Source: Heterobasidion occidentale (taxonomy: Eukaryota > Basidiomycota > Agaricomycetes > Russulales > Bondarzewiaceae). Taken from it: a stretch of 64,000 bases of DNA. The notes under the pieces were generated by a model. It was not told where the DNA came from. It was given only the letters and a program-made list of their open reading frames with translations, and made no database searches. The DNA is taken from positions 372,001 to 436,000 of the forward strand of contig JBCAQO010000008.1 of NCBI GenBank assembly GCA_039111635.1, written 5' to 3'. Below are positions 33,955 to 43,871 of the stretch, piece after piece. The position numbers were made by a program, and so were the translations under genes. Within the stretch, counting starts at the first letter, position 1. Every line of letters starts with the position of its first letter.

Positions 33955-34762
33955 TTCTATTGCACGATTCTTCGATAATCACATCTACGTACATCTCTTA
34001 ATCAGGGAGGGCTGGGAAAGTAACACCCCACACCCCTGGCATGATTCTACTGGAATGGGGGCCGACGAGGGAGCGGGGAGCAGAGAGGCCCAGGAACGAC
34101 CTGAGGACGGATGCAGGAGCCTCTCATCCGAGTGTGAGCGAGTCAGCCGCGCTCCTGGGACTTGCGGAGGGATTCGACGAGGGAGCGGGGAGCAGGGCGG
34201 CCGAGGAATGACGTGCGGACTGTGGCCGCAGCGAGGACGGGCGCGCGTGTCGAGCGTATGCGAGTGACGTGACTACGGCCGCGATGTGACAGGTGCGTTA
34301 CGACGCGTTTCCTGGTCACGCGACACATAACGCTTACGAAATATTCATCTAAAACCTCTAATCGCTAGGTCATCAGGAATTCTTCACAGATACGGATGCA
34401 CTGGCGACATTAGAATCTTTATCTGTCAAAATGGGACATTGTTACGAGTCTTCACTGTGTATCGTGCGTTCTGTACAGAGCGTTGCCGTTACTGATTTTT
34501 ATTTGTACAGTATAAGCCATTAGCGTGCGTCGTGACTTACTGATCACTCTGATAGATGTCTTGCAGACCGCGAGCGGTGTGGGATATATCCCTAATTGCA
34601 TTGTCTGTCGCGAGAAAATCAAAGAAGCGCGTACAAACGAACACCACTGTTAAACTCTGAACGTGCAAATGTTTGCACGCAACCTGCACTCTGTCAAGAG
34701 CTTCCATCAACAAACATCCTCAACTACTACACCCTCTGAACACGGTCAATCACAGAATCAAC
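33955..34762. other. Spacer with a two-copy tandem repeat
   Basis: The block gacgagggagcggggagcag occurs at 34074 and 34176, each followed by a related ggcc.aggaa..gac stretch (period about 102). The remaining 500 bases up to the next gene show no feature. Confidence 0.5.
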
Positions 34763-35325
34763 ATGACACGCTATCATAAGGGAAGGAGGGGGACAAGGTG
34801 AGCACACAGCACGCTGTGTTCTGCGCTAGCGTCGCTAACGATCACGCTTGTTAGAAACACTCGCTCGAGGTGAGCATCTCTCGTTTTCACTGGACCATGG
34901 GAGTGAAACCGCTGGTACTAGGCGCGTGCTGACGCTGCGGAAAGAGCGTGCATCGGAACCGACAGTCTCGTGGGCGTTTTCGGAACACTATAGCGCGAAC
35001 GCGGAGGAGAAGTCAAGGGTAGAGTCACTTGTCCGAGAGTTTCTCCGCCACGCTGGGCCCGAAGCCCTACGCGATGTAGGAGCCGTGTGCATTCGGTGAG
35101 TTTGGATTTCACTCGCTGTTTGATTCTCTTTCATAGTGCTCTCTCCTTAGGTCCACTATGCATACGTCGGACGATGAAGTAGAACACGTCCAGGTGCGCG
35201 TATACGCGAAGGACGGACGGCGTTTGCGCATCAGGAAAGGGGGAAAGGATCGATGGGCATCCTTGCATATCCCCAACGATCGTGGTCTCTGGGTGCCAAT
35301 CGTCTTCGTTGAAAAGAACGCCTAA
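34763..35325 (+). CDS. Small four-exon gene, 132-residue basic protein of unknown function
   Basis: Exons 34763-34797, 34855-34869, 34922-35095 and 35151-35325 join in frame across introns of 57, 52 and 55 nt, all GTGAG..AG and with a perfect gctaac branch site in intron 1. Exon 2 is a 15-nt micro-exon; without it the frame cannot be kept open from this ATG. The N-terminus is Arg-rich (MTRYHKGRRGTRN). The middle has a helix-like SRVESLVREFLRHAGPEA, and the C-terminus alternates charged and hydrophobic residues (VQVRVYAKDGRRLRIRK, ending WVPIVFVEKNA). No internal stop is seen, unlike most genes here. I do not recognise the family. Confidence 0.6.
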
Positions 35326-35430
35326 ATGTCACGTCTTCCCATCCAAGTCGTCCCTACAATCTGATTGTCGTTGTACTCTATTTACTTCTTGGTCATGCGC
35401 TGTACACTAACTATTTCTTGATCATGCGTT

Positions 35431-35700
35431 GACATATGACAATGCCTGGTAAAAATTCACCTATAATTCATGCTTCTGGTCATGGACTGCAAGATCATGC
35501 TCGGTTGTCATTGCTATTTGAACATATGACAATGCCTGGTAAGATTTCGACTATAATTCATCTTTCTGGTCATGGATTTCAAGATCACGCTCAGTCGTTA
35601 TCGCTATTTGAACATATGACAATGCCTGGTAAGATTTCGGCTATAATTCATCTTTCTGGTCATGGATTGCAGAATCTATTTCAGTCTTATCTTGCTTCTC
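35431..35700 (+). repeat. Three tandem 90-bp repeats, open as 30-residue repeats
   Basis: catatgacaatgcctggtaa recurs at 35433, 35523 and 35613, so the period is exactly 90 bp. One frame stays open through all copies from 35436 to 35720 and encodes MTMPGKxSxIIHxSGHGxQ at the start of each unit. Identity between units 2 and 3 is higher than with unit 1. It may be a coding minisatellite or simply a non-coding repeat that happens to be in phase. Confidence 0.75.
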
Positions 35701-36286
35701 TTTTTGTAAATTTCTGGTGAATACTTGATCAGACTATACAAAGGTAGAAAAAGGCTTTCCAAGCCGTGACTATATGTCACCACTTGACCAACTCCGACAG
35801 GGAAAATCAGTACCAAGTAATTTTCCCGATGAAGGCCTGACTCACAGCCCAGACCGCTATCTCCGGTTGGGGGAACGGCTGAACGGGGAGAGGTTAGTCT
35901 AATAGACCTTTGAACAATAGACTTTTGGACAAGTAGTCAATGAACTTATGTACTTGTAGACTGCCCAAAATCGTAGACTTTGGGTCTATGAGCTCGGTCG
36001 TTCTCGGAGTGCGGTGTTGAGAACTAGCCGGTGTGCGCTAGTTCAGCGCTGAGCAAGTTGTCCAAATGCGGCAGAGTTAGATTGACATGAACGACAGAGA
36101 CATAAGTACATGTGAGTCCGTATGATGGAAGAGTGACATGCAGGGAAGGGAGAGGCCCGGAAGGGGCACCGACACACAAGAAACGGGAAAGAACCGGCAA
36201 GCAGCAATACCCATCTGTGGTAGGAGGGGAACGACACATTAGGGCTTGGCCGGTTTCCCGAAGGATTAGGAGTGGTGTGACTAACC

Positions 36287-38029
36287 TCATGAAGCAGGAG
36301 GCAAGGTGTAGCGAACAAAGGCCCGATGGACGGCCGTGTTCGACTGAATGTGCACCATCATAATCTCCGCGTGGCAGCGGAGATAAGCCTGAAAGGTGTC
36401 TCTAACCCAACGACCTTTCACTTGGACAGTATCGAAGGGAAGCCCCCGAAGGAGAAATTCCAACGTGCCCCCAATGCGGAAGCTGTGGCCATGCAGAGGG
36501 GGTAGGCCGGCCCACGCGGCGGCTTGTGCGATGCACCAAAGGAAGACCGCGCGCAAGAGGGGGCGACACTCCTTCTTGAAGGTGTTGGAGAAAAGATGTT
36601 TGTTGGGGGAGGGTTTGTTGACTGACAGATGATGTCGTAGGGCGGCATCGGGATCTGTGGGGTTTGGTTCCGAGGGCCAGTATATCTCCTGGCCGTGGGT
36701 GGAGGTTTTCGTCTGCGGGACGAAGATAGCGGTGCAGGTGAGGCCATCGCTGATGACAGTTTGGATGTTGGAGGTGCGCACATATATGTCCGGTTTGAAA
36801 CCGGAGAGAGAGGGGACTGTGAGCTCCCCAACACGTGCAATACCGTAGAACAAGGCTGTCGCACATGCCTAGACAGCAGCGTGGACAGAATCGGAGAGGT
36901 TCAGGTGGGGCCGGAGCTGAAGGAGATAGGCGACAGTGTACGGGGCCCTCTTGGCCTTTTTGGCAGATGGTGGGGCAAGATTCTTGGCGCCGTGCTGGAG
37001 CGACGTTAGTTGCGCGGTATTGTGAGACCATTTGAGTCCGTGGATGAGATGCCAGGCCCGAATGCCGGCGAGGTAGTTCTCTACTGTGCTGGGGAAGTAT
37101 GAGCCTGCGAGCGCCGAAAGGAAGGAGGAGAGGAGGGCAGTAGACGCCGGGGCCCGGTGGATTTCAGAGACGTCCTTCGCGTCGCATATGACGTGGTAGA
37201 GGAGGAGGCCTGAGCCGTAGACCTCGAGAGTGGAGTCTTTCCACCTATGGGCCATGACACGCTTTGTGTGTTCGTGGTCAAATGCGCGCGGATCTGCAGG
37301 GTGAGAAAGAGGGGGCAGCCACTTGATGAGGCGGTCGCGAGCATGGCAGTGTGGACAAAGGACCGAAGGAGTGAGGAGTAACCCGTTTGGGTACGGGCAA
37401 GGGGGCTGCGGATGCGGGGCGGGAGCAGGGAGAGGGGCATCAAACCGAAATTGTGCGGGGATTGAGGAAGGAAGGGGTTGTGGTTGAGACGAGGGGAAGA
37501 GGGGGTTGTTGCTAGGAATGAGGGACAGACGAGGGGTCATCGACTGCAGCGAGGAAGGGGCGGAGAGGCTCGGGGAGGAGGACGGGGGGGAGGAGGAGAT
37601 CCCACGGGAGGAAGATCCCATGGGAGGGTTTGTCGGCGCGATTGTGAGCGCTAGGTACGTATCGAGCGAGAACGACGTGGTCGTGTTCATCGAGGAGGGC
37701 GTGGAGGCGTCGGAAGACTGAGTTGACGTGGCGGTTGCAACTGCGGCCATTCCTCCAGCCGTCGACAACGCCAGCGTTGTCGCCATAGACGAGAAAGTGG
37801 GATCGGTGGGGGAGGGGTCCAAGGGCAAGGGGGGCGCGGATGAGGAGCTCGAATCCAGCGGCCTCAGCCCATCCGATGTCCCTGCCTTCAGCATGCCATC
37901 CAGAAAGGAGGGTCCAGGCACGCCAGCGCGAGCCGATGATGATTCCAATGCCAACACCGGAGCTCGCGTTGGAGAAAGCGTTGAGATCAACAATGCTGTG
38001 AGGTCCTGGGATAGGACGAGGCTTGACAT
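36287..38029 (-). pseudogene. Tyrosine recombinase ORF of the DIRS-like element
   Basis: This minus-strand frame overlaps the end of the RT/RNase H frame (stop at 37512), as usual for DIRS ORFs. A Ser/Pro-rich linker is followed by a core-binding domain (STLEVYGSGLLLYHVICD, STVENYLAGIRAWHLIHG) and the catalytic domain: first Arg in ARVGEL, then HSFR in LHGHSFRIGGTLEF, then GRW and the nucleophile Tyr in FQAYLRCH. An in-frame TAG at 36869-36871 separates the two halves (HAAV stop ACATALFYG); Trp (TGG) is the likely original codon. The enzyme would integrate circular DNA copies by strand exchange, so no target duplication is expected. Confidence 0.85.
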
Positions 38030-40087
38030 GTTGAGAGAGAGTGGTCAACCACCACAGGATTTCCTCAGGGGTGTGTCGGGGAGGGGTGCGAGGCTTGAAG
38101 GGTTCGTCGTGGCAGATGGAAAGCATGGCCTCGAGGCCGGTGAGGTACGCGCGGCCCGTGGGAATTACCGAGGAAGCGTGTAGGAGCTTACCGTGCAGCT
38201 TCTGTGCCTCGAGGAGCGCGTGCGTGCGCGAGCCTTGCCATGCGATGAGAGCGAGGCGATACTTCTTGCGCTTGGCTTCAACAAGTGTTACTGTACGAGT
38301 TTGAAGGTTCCAGAGGAAACCTGTGAAAGGGAACTTGTGGTGAAAGGGGATATCCTTTTCCGCTTGCCAGGGGATGCCAAGTTGAGCGGAAATGGCGTCT
38401 ATGTCCGAAAGGTTGCAGGTGTAGCGAGCCTCATTCGGGGAGTGGGGGGATTGTTGGGATAGGTCACGGACTGGGGATGACATATCGTCATTGAACTCGG
38501 AGCGAGAGCCGTCCGGAAGGACGGGGCCGGTGTTCCATATGCGGCCCCCGATGTGTTGGGGTCCCGGGCCCCGAGATATCTCAGAGTGCCAAAGGGAGCG
38601 CTGGCGGTTGTAAGCCGGGAGGTGTTCCCGAAGAAGCCGGAAGAACATGTGGTCATCGGCCCATTTCTCAATGGGACCAAGACCAGCATGTTGCATGATG
38701 TCGACAGCTGCGTCCTGTAAGTTACCGTAGATGCCGGGGGTAGACCCAGTCCCGAAAGCGGCAACAGTGTCAATGGCAAAGGAGTCATGGCCTGATAAGC
38801 GCACGACAGTCCCTGGCCATTGGGAGGGGTGTAAGGGGATTGTGCGGAATGCTTCTGAGACATCTCGCACGGCTGCTTGCGAGCCTGGAGGGAGATGCCA
38901 GGTCAGAAATGAGAATATATCGAAGGTGCCCCATGTGCAAGGGTAATTGTCCGTGGTGATGCAGGAATTAATGGAAAAATGTAAAGGAGAGGGGTGTGCG
39001 GGTAGGAGAAGTTCTGAACGAGACGGAAAGAGGTAGGTTTATGGGGTTTTGGCACTAGGGAGAGGGGAGAGGTTTGGAAGGGGCCGATAAGGGATTCTAC
39101 AGTAGAGCAAGAGAAGGGACCGAGATAGCGACCTTTGGAAAATTCCGCAGAGACAATGGAGTCAAATTGCGGGGAGAGGATTATGATGGAGGGGCTGTTC
39201 GGAGGAATATTAGTGTGTGTAACATGAGGTATGCCGATGTGAAAACCGCGAGAAAGACTATGTGGGATCAGAGGGTATTTGGACAGCAGCGAGGCGGAGC
39301 AAAGCAAACGAAGCCACGCCTCGGGGTGGTAGGGAGTGAGCGGGCTAGAGCGCCTGCGCAAGACTGCATGCATGTGCGCCGTGATAGTGGCTTTGCAACC
39401 GCCGGCACGTTGCCAGTCGATGCAGATTTCGACCCTGTTGGGGTAGATGATGCGGCCCTTGGCGTTTCGTTGGGCACAAGTGGGGGTCCCATTCCATAAG
39501 GTGGGGGCACGACAACGTGCGAGGTCATGAGGGTGGCGGCCAAGGCAATATGCGCAGATGACGGGAGGTGCGTTGTCGGCGGAGGGCGGAAAGGAACGTG
39601 GCGTGGCCACGTTAGAAGTGCGACGGCGGCGACAAGGGGGTTGCTCTTTAGAGGAGGGAGAGGGAGGAAGGGAGAGCGAGGGGGAACGGCAGCGCTTGTG
39701 AGAAGATGCAGAAGGGTCGTGACGCGAATGGCGCTCTGACGTGGCGTGGGGAGCAGAGGGATGGGCCTTGTTCCGAGCTTTGAAAGCAGGAGGGGGGGAG
39801 GGAACGGCAAGTGCCATAGTGGGAGAGTGCGTTGCGCGAGGGGGGGGGGTGGGGGGGGGGGGCGCGATGCGTGGTTCGCGTCGGAACATGCATGGCGGGT
39901 GCAGTGCACGAAGTGGCGGGCGACGTGCGCGAATTTGGCAGGTGCGGAGGATGATGAGGGGGGGGGGGGAAGGAGGAGAAAAGGCAAGTTGGTTGTTAGC
40001 GAGAGCAGGAAGGGGAGAGTGAGGAAAGGAACAGACCAATGTTGGAGTATTGCACACCGCGGGTGTACTCGGATGCGGTGTGATCAA
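37512..40087 (-). pseudogene. Zinc-knuckle / reverse transcriptase / RNase H ORF of the DIRS-like element
   Basis: The N-terminal part (40087 to about 38990) is Pro/Arg/Ser-rich, then has CAYCLGRHPHDLARC, a second CIDWQRAGGC..H block, and the RT entry GPFQTSPLSLVPKPHKP. After a one-base frameshift near 38985, in a C/T run following the SYPHTP codons, the frame continues with the RT palm (VRDVSEAFRTIPLHPSQWPG, catalytic ADD in EKWADDHMFF) and RNase H-like motifs (ASSGVGIGIIIGSRW, VYGDNAGVVDGWRNG, HNRADKPS). Stop at 37512. The lesion lies inside the RT domain and would abolish activity unless it is an assembly error. Confidence 0.85.
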
Positions 40088-40877
40088 CGAATACGTCGTT
40101 GATCATGGATATGTTGAAGTTTTGAGGGGTTTTGAGTAGGGCATGCCAGGAGCGGCGCACGGAGGCTTGTACGAGCAGCATTACTCGTTTGCCGTACTCC
40201 AGGACCAAGGCCATAGGATGGTTTTCGAGGGCGAAGAGAAAAGAAGCCATCTGTTGCGTGAGGGTGGCGGGCCATTTGGCTCGCTGAATTTCTGCCACAA
40301 AAACGGTGCGCGTGGAGGAAAACTGTTCCCAGGACAGTTTGGAGTCTGGGATGACTTTGCGAGAGGGACGAGAGGAGGATGCAGCACGCAGAGTGAGACC
40401 CTCGTCAGAACGGGCCAGTGTGAACGTGTCATTGGTGGTAGACTTGAAAGAGTCGGAGCCTTCGTGGCAGACTTCTGGGGTGAAGTAGTAAAGCTCGACA
40501 TATTCAATTAGCTCTAGCTTATGGAAGGTGTAGGGAGGAGCGTGAACCGGGAGAATGGAAGGCATACCCCCAGGGTTCAAGGGAAGGAGCTTCGGTTTCT
40601 TCTTGTCGAGATCCTTTTCTGCCTCAGCCTTATCGGCCGCCTCCTGGTCGAGGCGGTCGCGTTCCGCATCCGCTGCAGCGGCTGCGTCAGCAGCTACTTG
40701 CGCAATCCATGCCACGCGATCCTGGTTATTGCCTGCTGTCCAGATGGCGACTAGTCGCTGTGCAGTGGCTGCAGGATCTTCCTCGGGGAAGCGACTGAGC
40801 TGGCGAATAGCTTCGAAGTCGGGGGAGGCGTAATCCGGGCAGATGAGGAGGTGGGGATCGACTGCGAGACGAGGCAT
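39996..40877 (-). CDS. Gag-like ORF of the DIRS-like element
   Basis: An uninterrupted 293-codon minus-strand frame begins MPRLAVDPHLLICPDYASPD. It has an Ala/Glu/Lys-rich coiled coil (about residues 55-95) and a globular part with AKWPATLTQQMASFLFALEN near the end. It overlaps the next ORF by about 90 nt. Position as first ORF and coiled-coil content indicate the particle protein. I recall similar proteins in other agaricomycete DIRS-like elements. It carries no visible lesion. Confidence 0.7.
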   Translation of the reverse strand: MPRLAVDPHLLICPDYASPDFEAIRQLSRFPEEDPAATAQRLVAIWTAGNNQDRVAWIAQVAADAAAAADAERDRLDQEAADKAEAEKDLDKKKPKLLPLNPGGMPSILPVHAPPYTFHKLELIEYVELYYFTPEVCHEGSDSFKSTTNDTFTLARSDEGLTLRAASSSRPSRKVIPDSKLSWEQFSSTRTVFVAEIQRAKWPATLTQQMASFLFALENHPMALVLEYGKRVMLLVQASVRRSWHALLKTPQNFNISMINDVFVDHTASEYTRGVQYSNIGLFLSSLSPSCSR

Positions 40878-41332
40878 GGCCGGAGAGAGAAATACAGGAG
40901 TATTTAGTGAGAGATGTTCTCTTGAACGAGGAAAGGAGAGTAAGAATAGAACTCAGGAAAGAAGAAAGCAAGCGAGAGACTCGGAGAGGGCTTGCTTGAG
41001 CAACAGAATGAGAGAAAGGAATGCCAGTGAAGCAGGCACTCGGAGGCCTCTGGTCGGTCATAGACCATATTCTAAGGTTAGGTCGTACCTTCCCACCTTA
41101 GAAGTCAAACTTTGGGACCGGCACAGGGCCGGGAGTGCTCGGCTTCTCCAGAGAGCCTAATAGTGCCATACAAACCTGCGGTCCCTCCGCTGCATGCTCG
41201 TTGCTGTCATTGACTGCATCCACGAGCTTGAGCCCGAGCAGTTCGTGATTTGTGTGGGGGCGTGTGCACACATGCAAAGTTGAATGTGGCAGGCTGCAGG
41301 TGCGGTGAGGGTACAGCAGGTGAGTAGACCAA

Positions 41333-42102
41333 TTGTGTACCAGCCAGCTCGTTGTTGAGCAGGTGCGCACCTCAATGTGCACGCCGCTTGTCAACCTCCT
41401 GCTGCATAGGCCACTGGGCTTGGGCAAGACCGCATTAGCAACAACGATCACACTGTACGATGTTGGCATCTTCGAGGCGCAGACAATTCAGGCAATCTCC
41501 AAGGTGCTCGCAGACAGTGCAAAGAGCTCGATAGTGTCATGATTGTTGGCAATGTCGAGCGGCTGCTAGGTGCGTGCTTTTCTGTTTGTGAAAATACTTG
41601 AGCGTTGCTTGCTTCTACTTCATTTCAGACTGAATGCTCATAAACCCGCTGTTTTCAGCTCCATCCTGCAGATGCTCATGGTCATGAGCAAGCATCCTCC
41701 TAACATAAGTACTACCCTGTCTTCTCATCAGCACCCACACAACACATCTCACATGCATAATCAAACCCCAGGGCCGCTGCCTCTTTGTGATCTCGACGAC
41801 CTCCATCCTATCAATGCTCACTGACCTCGGGCCCATCTCATCAAACTTTGGAGCTGCACGTCCTGCCCACCATGCACCTGCGCGTGCGTGACCACATTCT
41901 CAAGGCTGTCAAGCTCTTCCTGCAGTGCGAGGAGCGCAACCGTGTGATCCAGATGCTCCAGCAGGCCGGGCTCGGTGATGGCAACAGCGAAGACAATGCG
42001 GGCAGGCGGCTGAATATGTCAGCATCCTTGAGATCGCAAAGCAGGAGCCCAAGGCGGTCATGGAGCAGCTGACAAGCGTGCTGATGGGGCTTTACATTTA
42101 GT
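41333..42102 (+). pseudogene. SEC18: Degenerate fragment of SEC18/NSF (vesicle-fusion ATPase), D2 region
   Basis: The first frame reads LVVEQVRTSMCTPLVNLLLH then RPLGLGKTALATT, which matches the NSF D2 entry and Walker A region, but the GPPGSGKT motif is changed to RPLGLGKT. It continues with ISKVLADSAKSS and an out-of-frame VERLL, a GT..AG intron-like gap (about 41569-41627), FSSILQMLMVMSKHPP, and finally, in another frame, DHILKAVKLFLQCEERNRVI and EIAKQEPKAVMEQLTSVLMG ending in a stop at about 42102. The order follows the C-terminal third of SEC18. Multiple frame changes, missing segments (DWxPIGxRFSN, LLATTS) and the broken P-loop show it is a pseudogene. Retained introns argue for DNA-level capture or duplication rather than retrocopy. 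Confidence 0.7.
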
Positions 42103-43439
42103 AACCTTTGTAGTTTTATTGTAACATCCACAAACTCAACGCCTGGATGCTTGCTCGCACACGCGTTAATCCTGCTTGCTTATGAAAGGCCCCATTATGC
42201 AATCCAGAGGCATTGAGTGTTTGGGATGAGTGTGGTGAGGAGCATGGAGAGCGTGCTCGGAGAGGCAAAATACTGTATGCATAGAGAGTATGTTGATGTT
42301 GTACGGTGAGTCCAGTGTGTCGCGCAGCGAGGGCACAGCAGCAGAGGCATGCCGGTGCGCCATCACGGCGCATGTGTGTGCACTGGAGATGCCTGCACAG
42401 GATATGGGCAGTGCACTAGATGAGTGTGCGGTGCGCTAGACGAGTGCGTGGTGCGCTAGATAAGTGCGCAGGAATGAGATGGTGCGCGCCGGTGCAAGGA
42501 GTGGTTGGGTGAGCCGGAGGAATTAAAGCACGGGACGACGGCGACGGCGACAGTAATGCTTGTGTGAGCGTCCTGTTGCACTGCGCGCGTGTGCTTCAAG
42601 GGCAAGTTTGATGTTGGGATTGTTCAAGAAGGAGGGAGAGGATGAGCCCATCACCCTTGCTCTCACCCTCAGTAGAGGGTGCTGAGGAAGCGGAAGAAGG
42701 AAGCGTTGTATGTTGGGGAGGCGAAAAACACAAGCTCACCGGGGCACAACAGTATGTGTTCCCCCTCACTCCTTGCTCCCCTCATTGCTGTTTCTGTTGC
42801 ATCGCCGTCAACGACTCCACACCCCACACCCCATCCCATACTGACCCAACTGTCTCCTCCCACCACTCTGTAACCGCGTCCGCAGACATTAGCCCTGCAA
42901 TCTTCTTAAAAATACTGTGCATGTTGTGCGGCATCATCGGTGCGGCGTCCGAGGCTGAGGATGGAGGTGGGACAGAAAAAAAGGTGGAGGGGGCAGGGCG
43001 GGGACAAGGAGGAGATGGTGGTGGATGAGGAGGCAATTTGCCGTCCTATATGGGCGCGGACGTAGGCTGTCGAGGCAGAAGGTGGTAAGGTCCTGGGGAT
43101 GGAGAAGGGTCGACCTATACAGAGCAGTGCCGCCGGAGGTGCAGGATGTGGCGGTCCAGAATGTATGAGATAAGCCAGCCGACTTTTGTCTACGTGTCCA
43201 TAAGTTTTGTCTACAATTTGAAGGTCTACAGGTCTATTAGCCTAACCTCTCACCGGTGCGCCATTCTGGCTCAGTGCTAGCTCGAGCCTGTCGATCTCGC
43301 CCAGGCACCCTGCTTTTGAAATACTTCACTCGTTATAGGATCTCCCACGTCAAGCCACATCCAGCCAGTATCCAGCCCCGGATGATCCGAGGCGATCTGA
43401 ATCTGTGGCGCCCGGTTGCAGTCCGGTCGCGCCCTTATC
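42103..43439. other. Spacer downstream of the SEC18 fragment, with a short tandem repeat
   Basis: A unit of about 20-22 bp, tgcgctaga(c/t)(g/a)agtgcg(t/c)(g)g, is repeated three times at 42411-42475. A frame at 42642-43028 is Ser/Pro- and Gly/Glu-rich and not convincing. The inverted repeat partner at 43230-43255 lies near the right end. No other gene is recognised. Confidence 0.4.
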
Positions 43440-43710
43440 CCCAGTCAAAAGTCAGTCGAGGCAAATAGAGGCAGATATAGGCGAATCTATATGAATGGGA
43501 TTGAATCGGTCTCCCTCTTAAATTTTAGACTTTTTATAGGCAGATCGAGGGGGATCAATTGGCATAGATTCAGGTTTATTTTTACATTGGCTGAGGTTTC
43601 TTTTTCGAAAAATGAAAACCGGGCCTTTTTGAATCCATTTGAATCCATTTGAATCCATTTAAAACCATTCAGATCCATTGGGATCCATTCATATCAATTC
43701 GTGTGGAATG
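43440..43710 (+). repeat. Unpaired transposon end (CCCAGTCAAAAGTC type) with decamer repeats
   Basis: The segment begins CCCAGTCAAAAGTCAGTCGA and is nearly identical for over 40 bases to the right end of the element at 46990-49700 (read inverted). Both then share subterminal ggcagat / ataggc steps and a ctcttaaattttagacttttt block. From 43631 to 43700 a 10-bp unit, variants of tgaatccatt, is repeated about seven times; a similar decamer run lies inside the other copy near 47190. The inverted partner of this end is not identified in the window. Confidence 0.7.
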
Positions 43711-43871
43711 TACAACCTAGTCTATGCCGATCATGCCATGCCACCGCTCCGCCTTCCTCCATCACTGCTCGTCAATCGCCTAACCATTGCCTGCCTACGC
43801 CCTGGCACTGACCTATCCAAACCACGGTCGCTGCTGTCGACATGCAGATCCAGACGCAAGAGCGTCTCTGA

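Larger units (their letters stand above)
35983..41066 (-). mobile_element. DIRS-like tyrosine-recombinase retroelement
   Basis: On the minus strand the order is gag-like ORF, zinc-knuckle/RT/RNase H ORF and tyrosine-recombinase ORF, with overlaps, and no integrase or protease. This is the DIRS plan. Short imperfect inverted repeats flank it: ggtctatga..ctcggagtgc at 35983-36012 against gcactcggag..tcatagacc at 41037-41066 (reverse complement, one mismatch in the second block). They may be the inverted termini typical of DIRS, though they are short. Damage: one frameshift in RT and one in-frame stop in the recombinase. Confidence 0.75.
35884..43255. mobile_element. Possible composite element bounded by inverted repeats
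   Basis: cggggagaggttagtctaat at 35884-35903, continuing to agacct at 35909, is matched in inverted orientation at 43230-43255 (24 of 26 bases). Inside both ends, tagac / gtagac motifs (left) and gtcta / gtctac motifs (right) recur, like subterminal binding sites of DNA transposons. Enclosed are the DIRS-like element and a SEC18/NSF gene fragment. No clear target duplication was found, so the borders and even the unity of the element are uncertain. Confidence 0.35.

Noticed and set aside
41333..41542. Functional P-loop ATPase
   Set aside because: The Walker A motif is altered and the following SEC18-like segments are in different frames.
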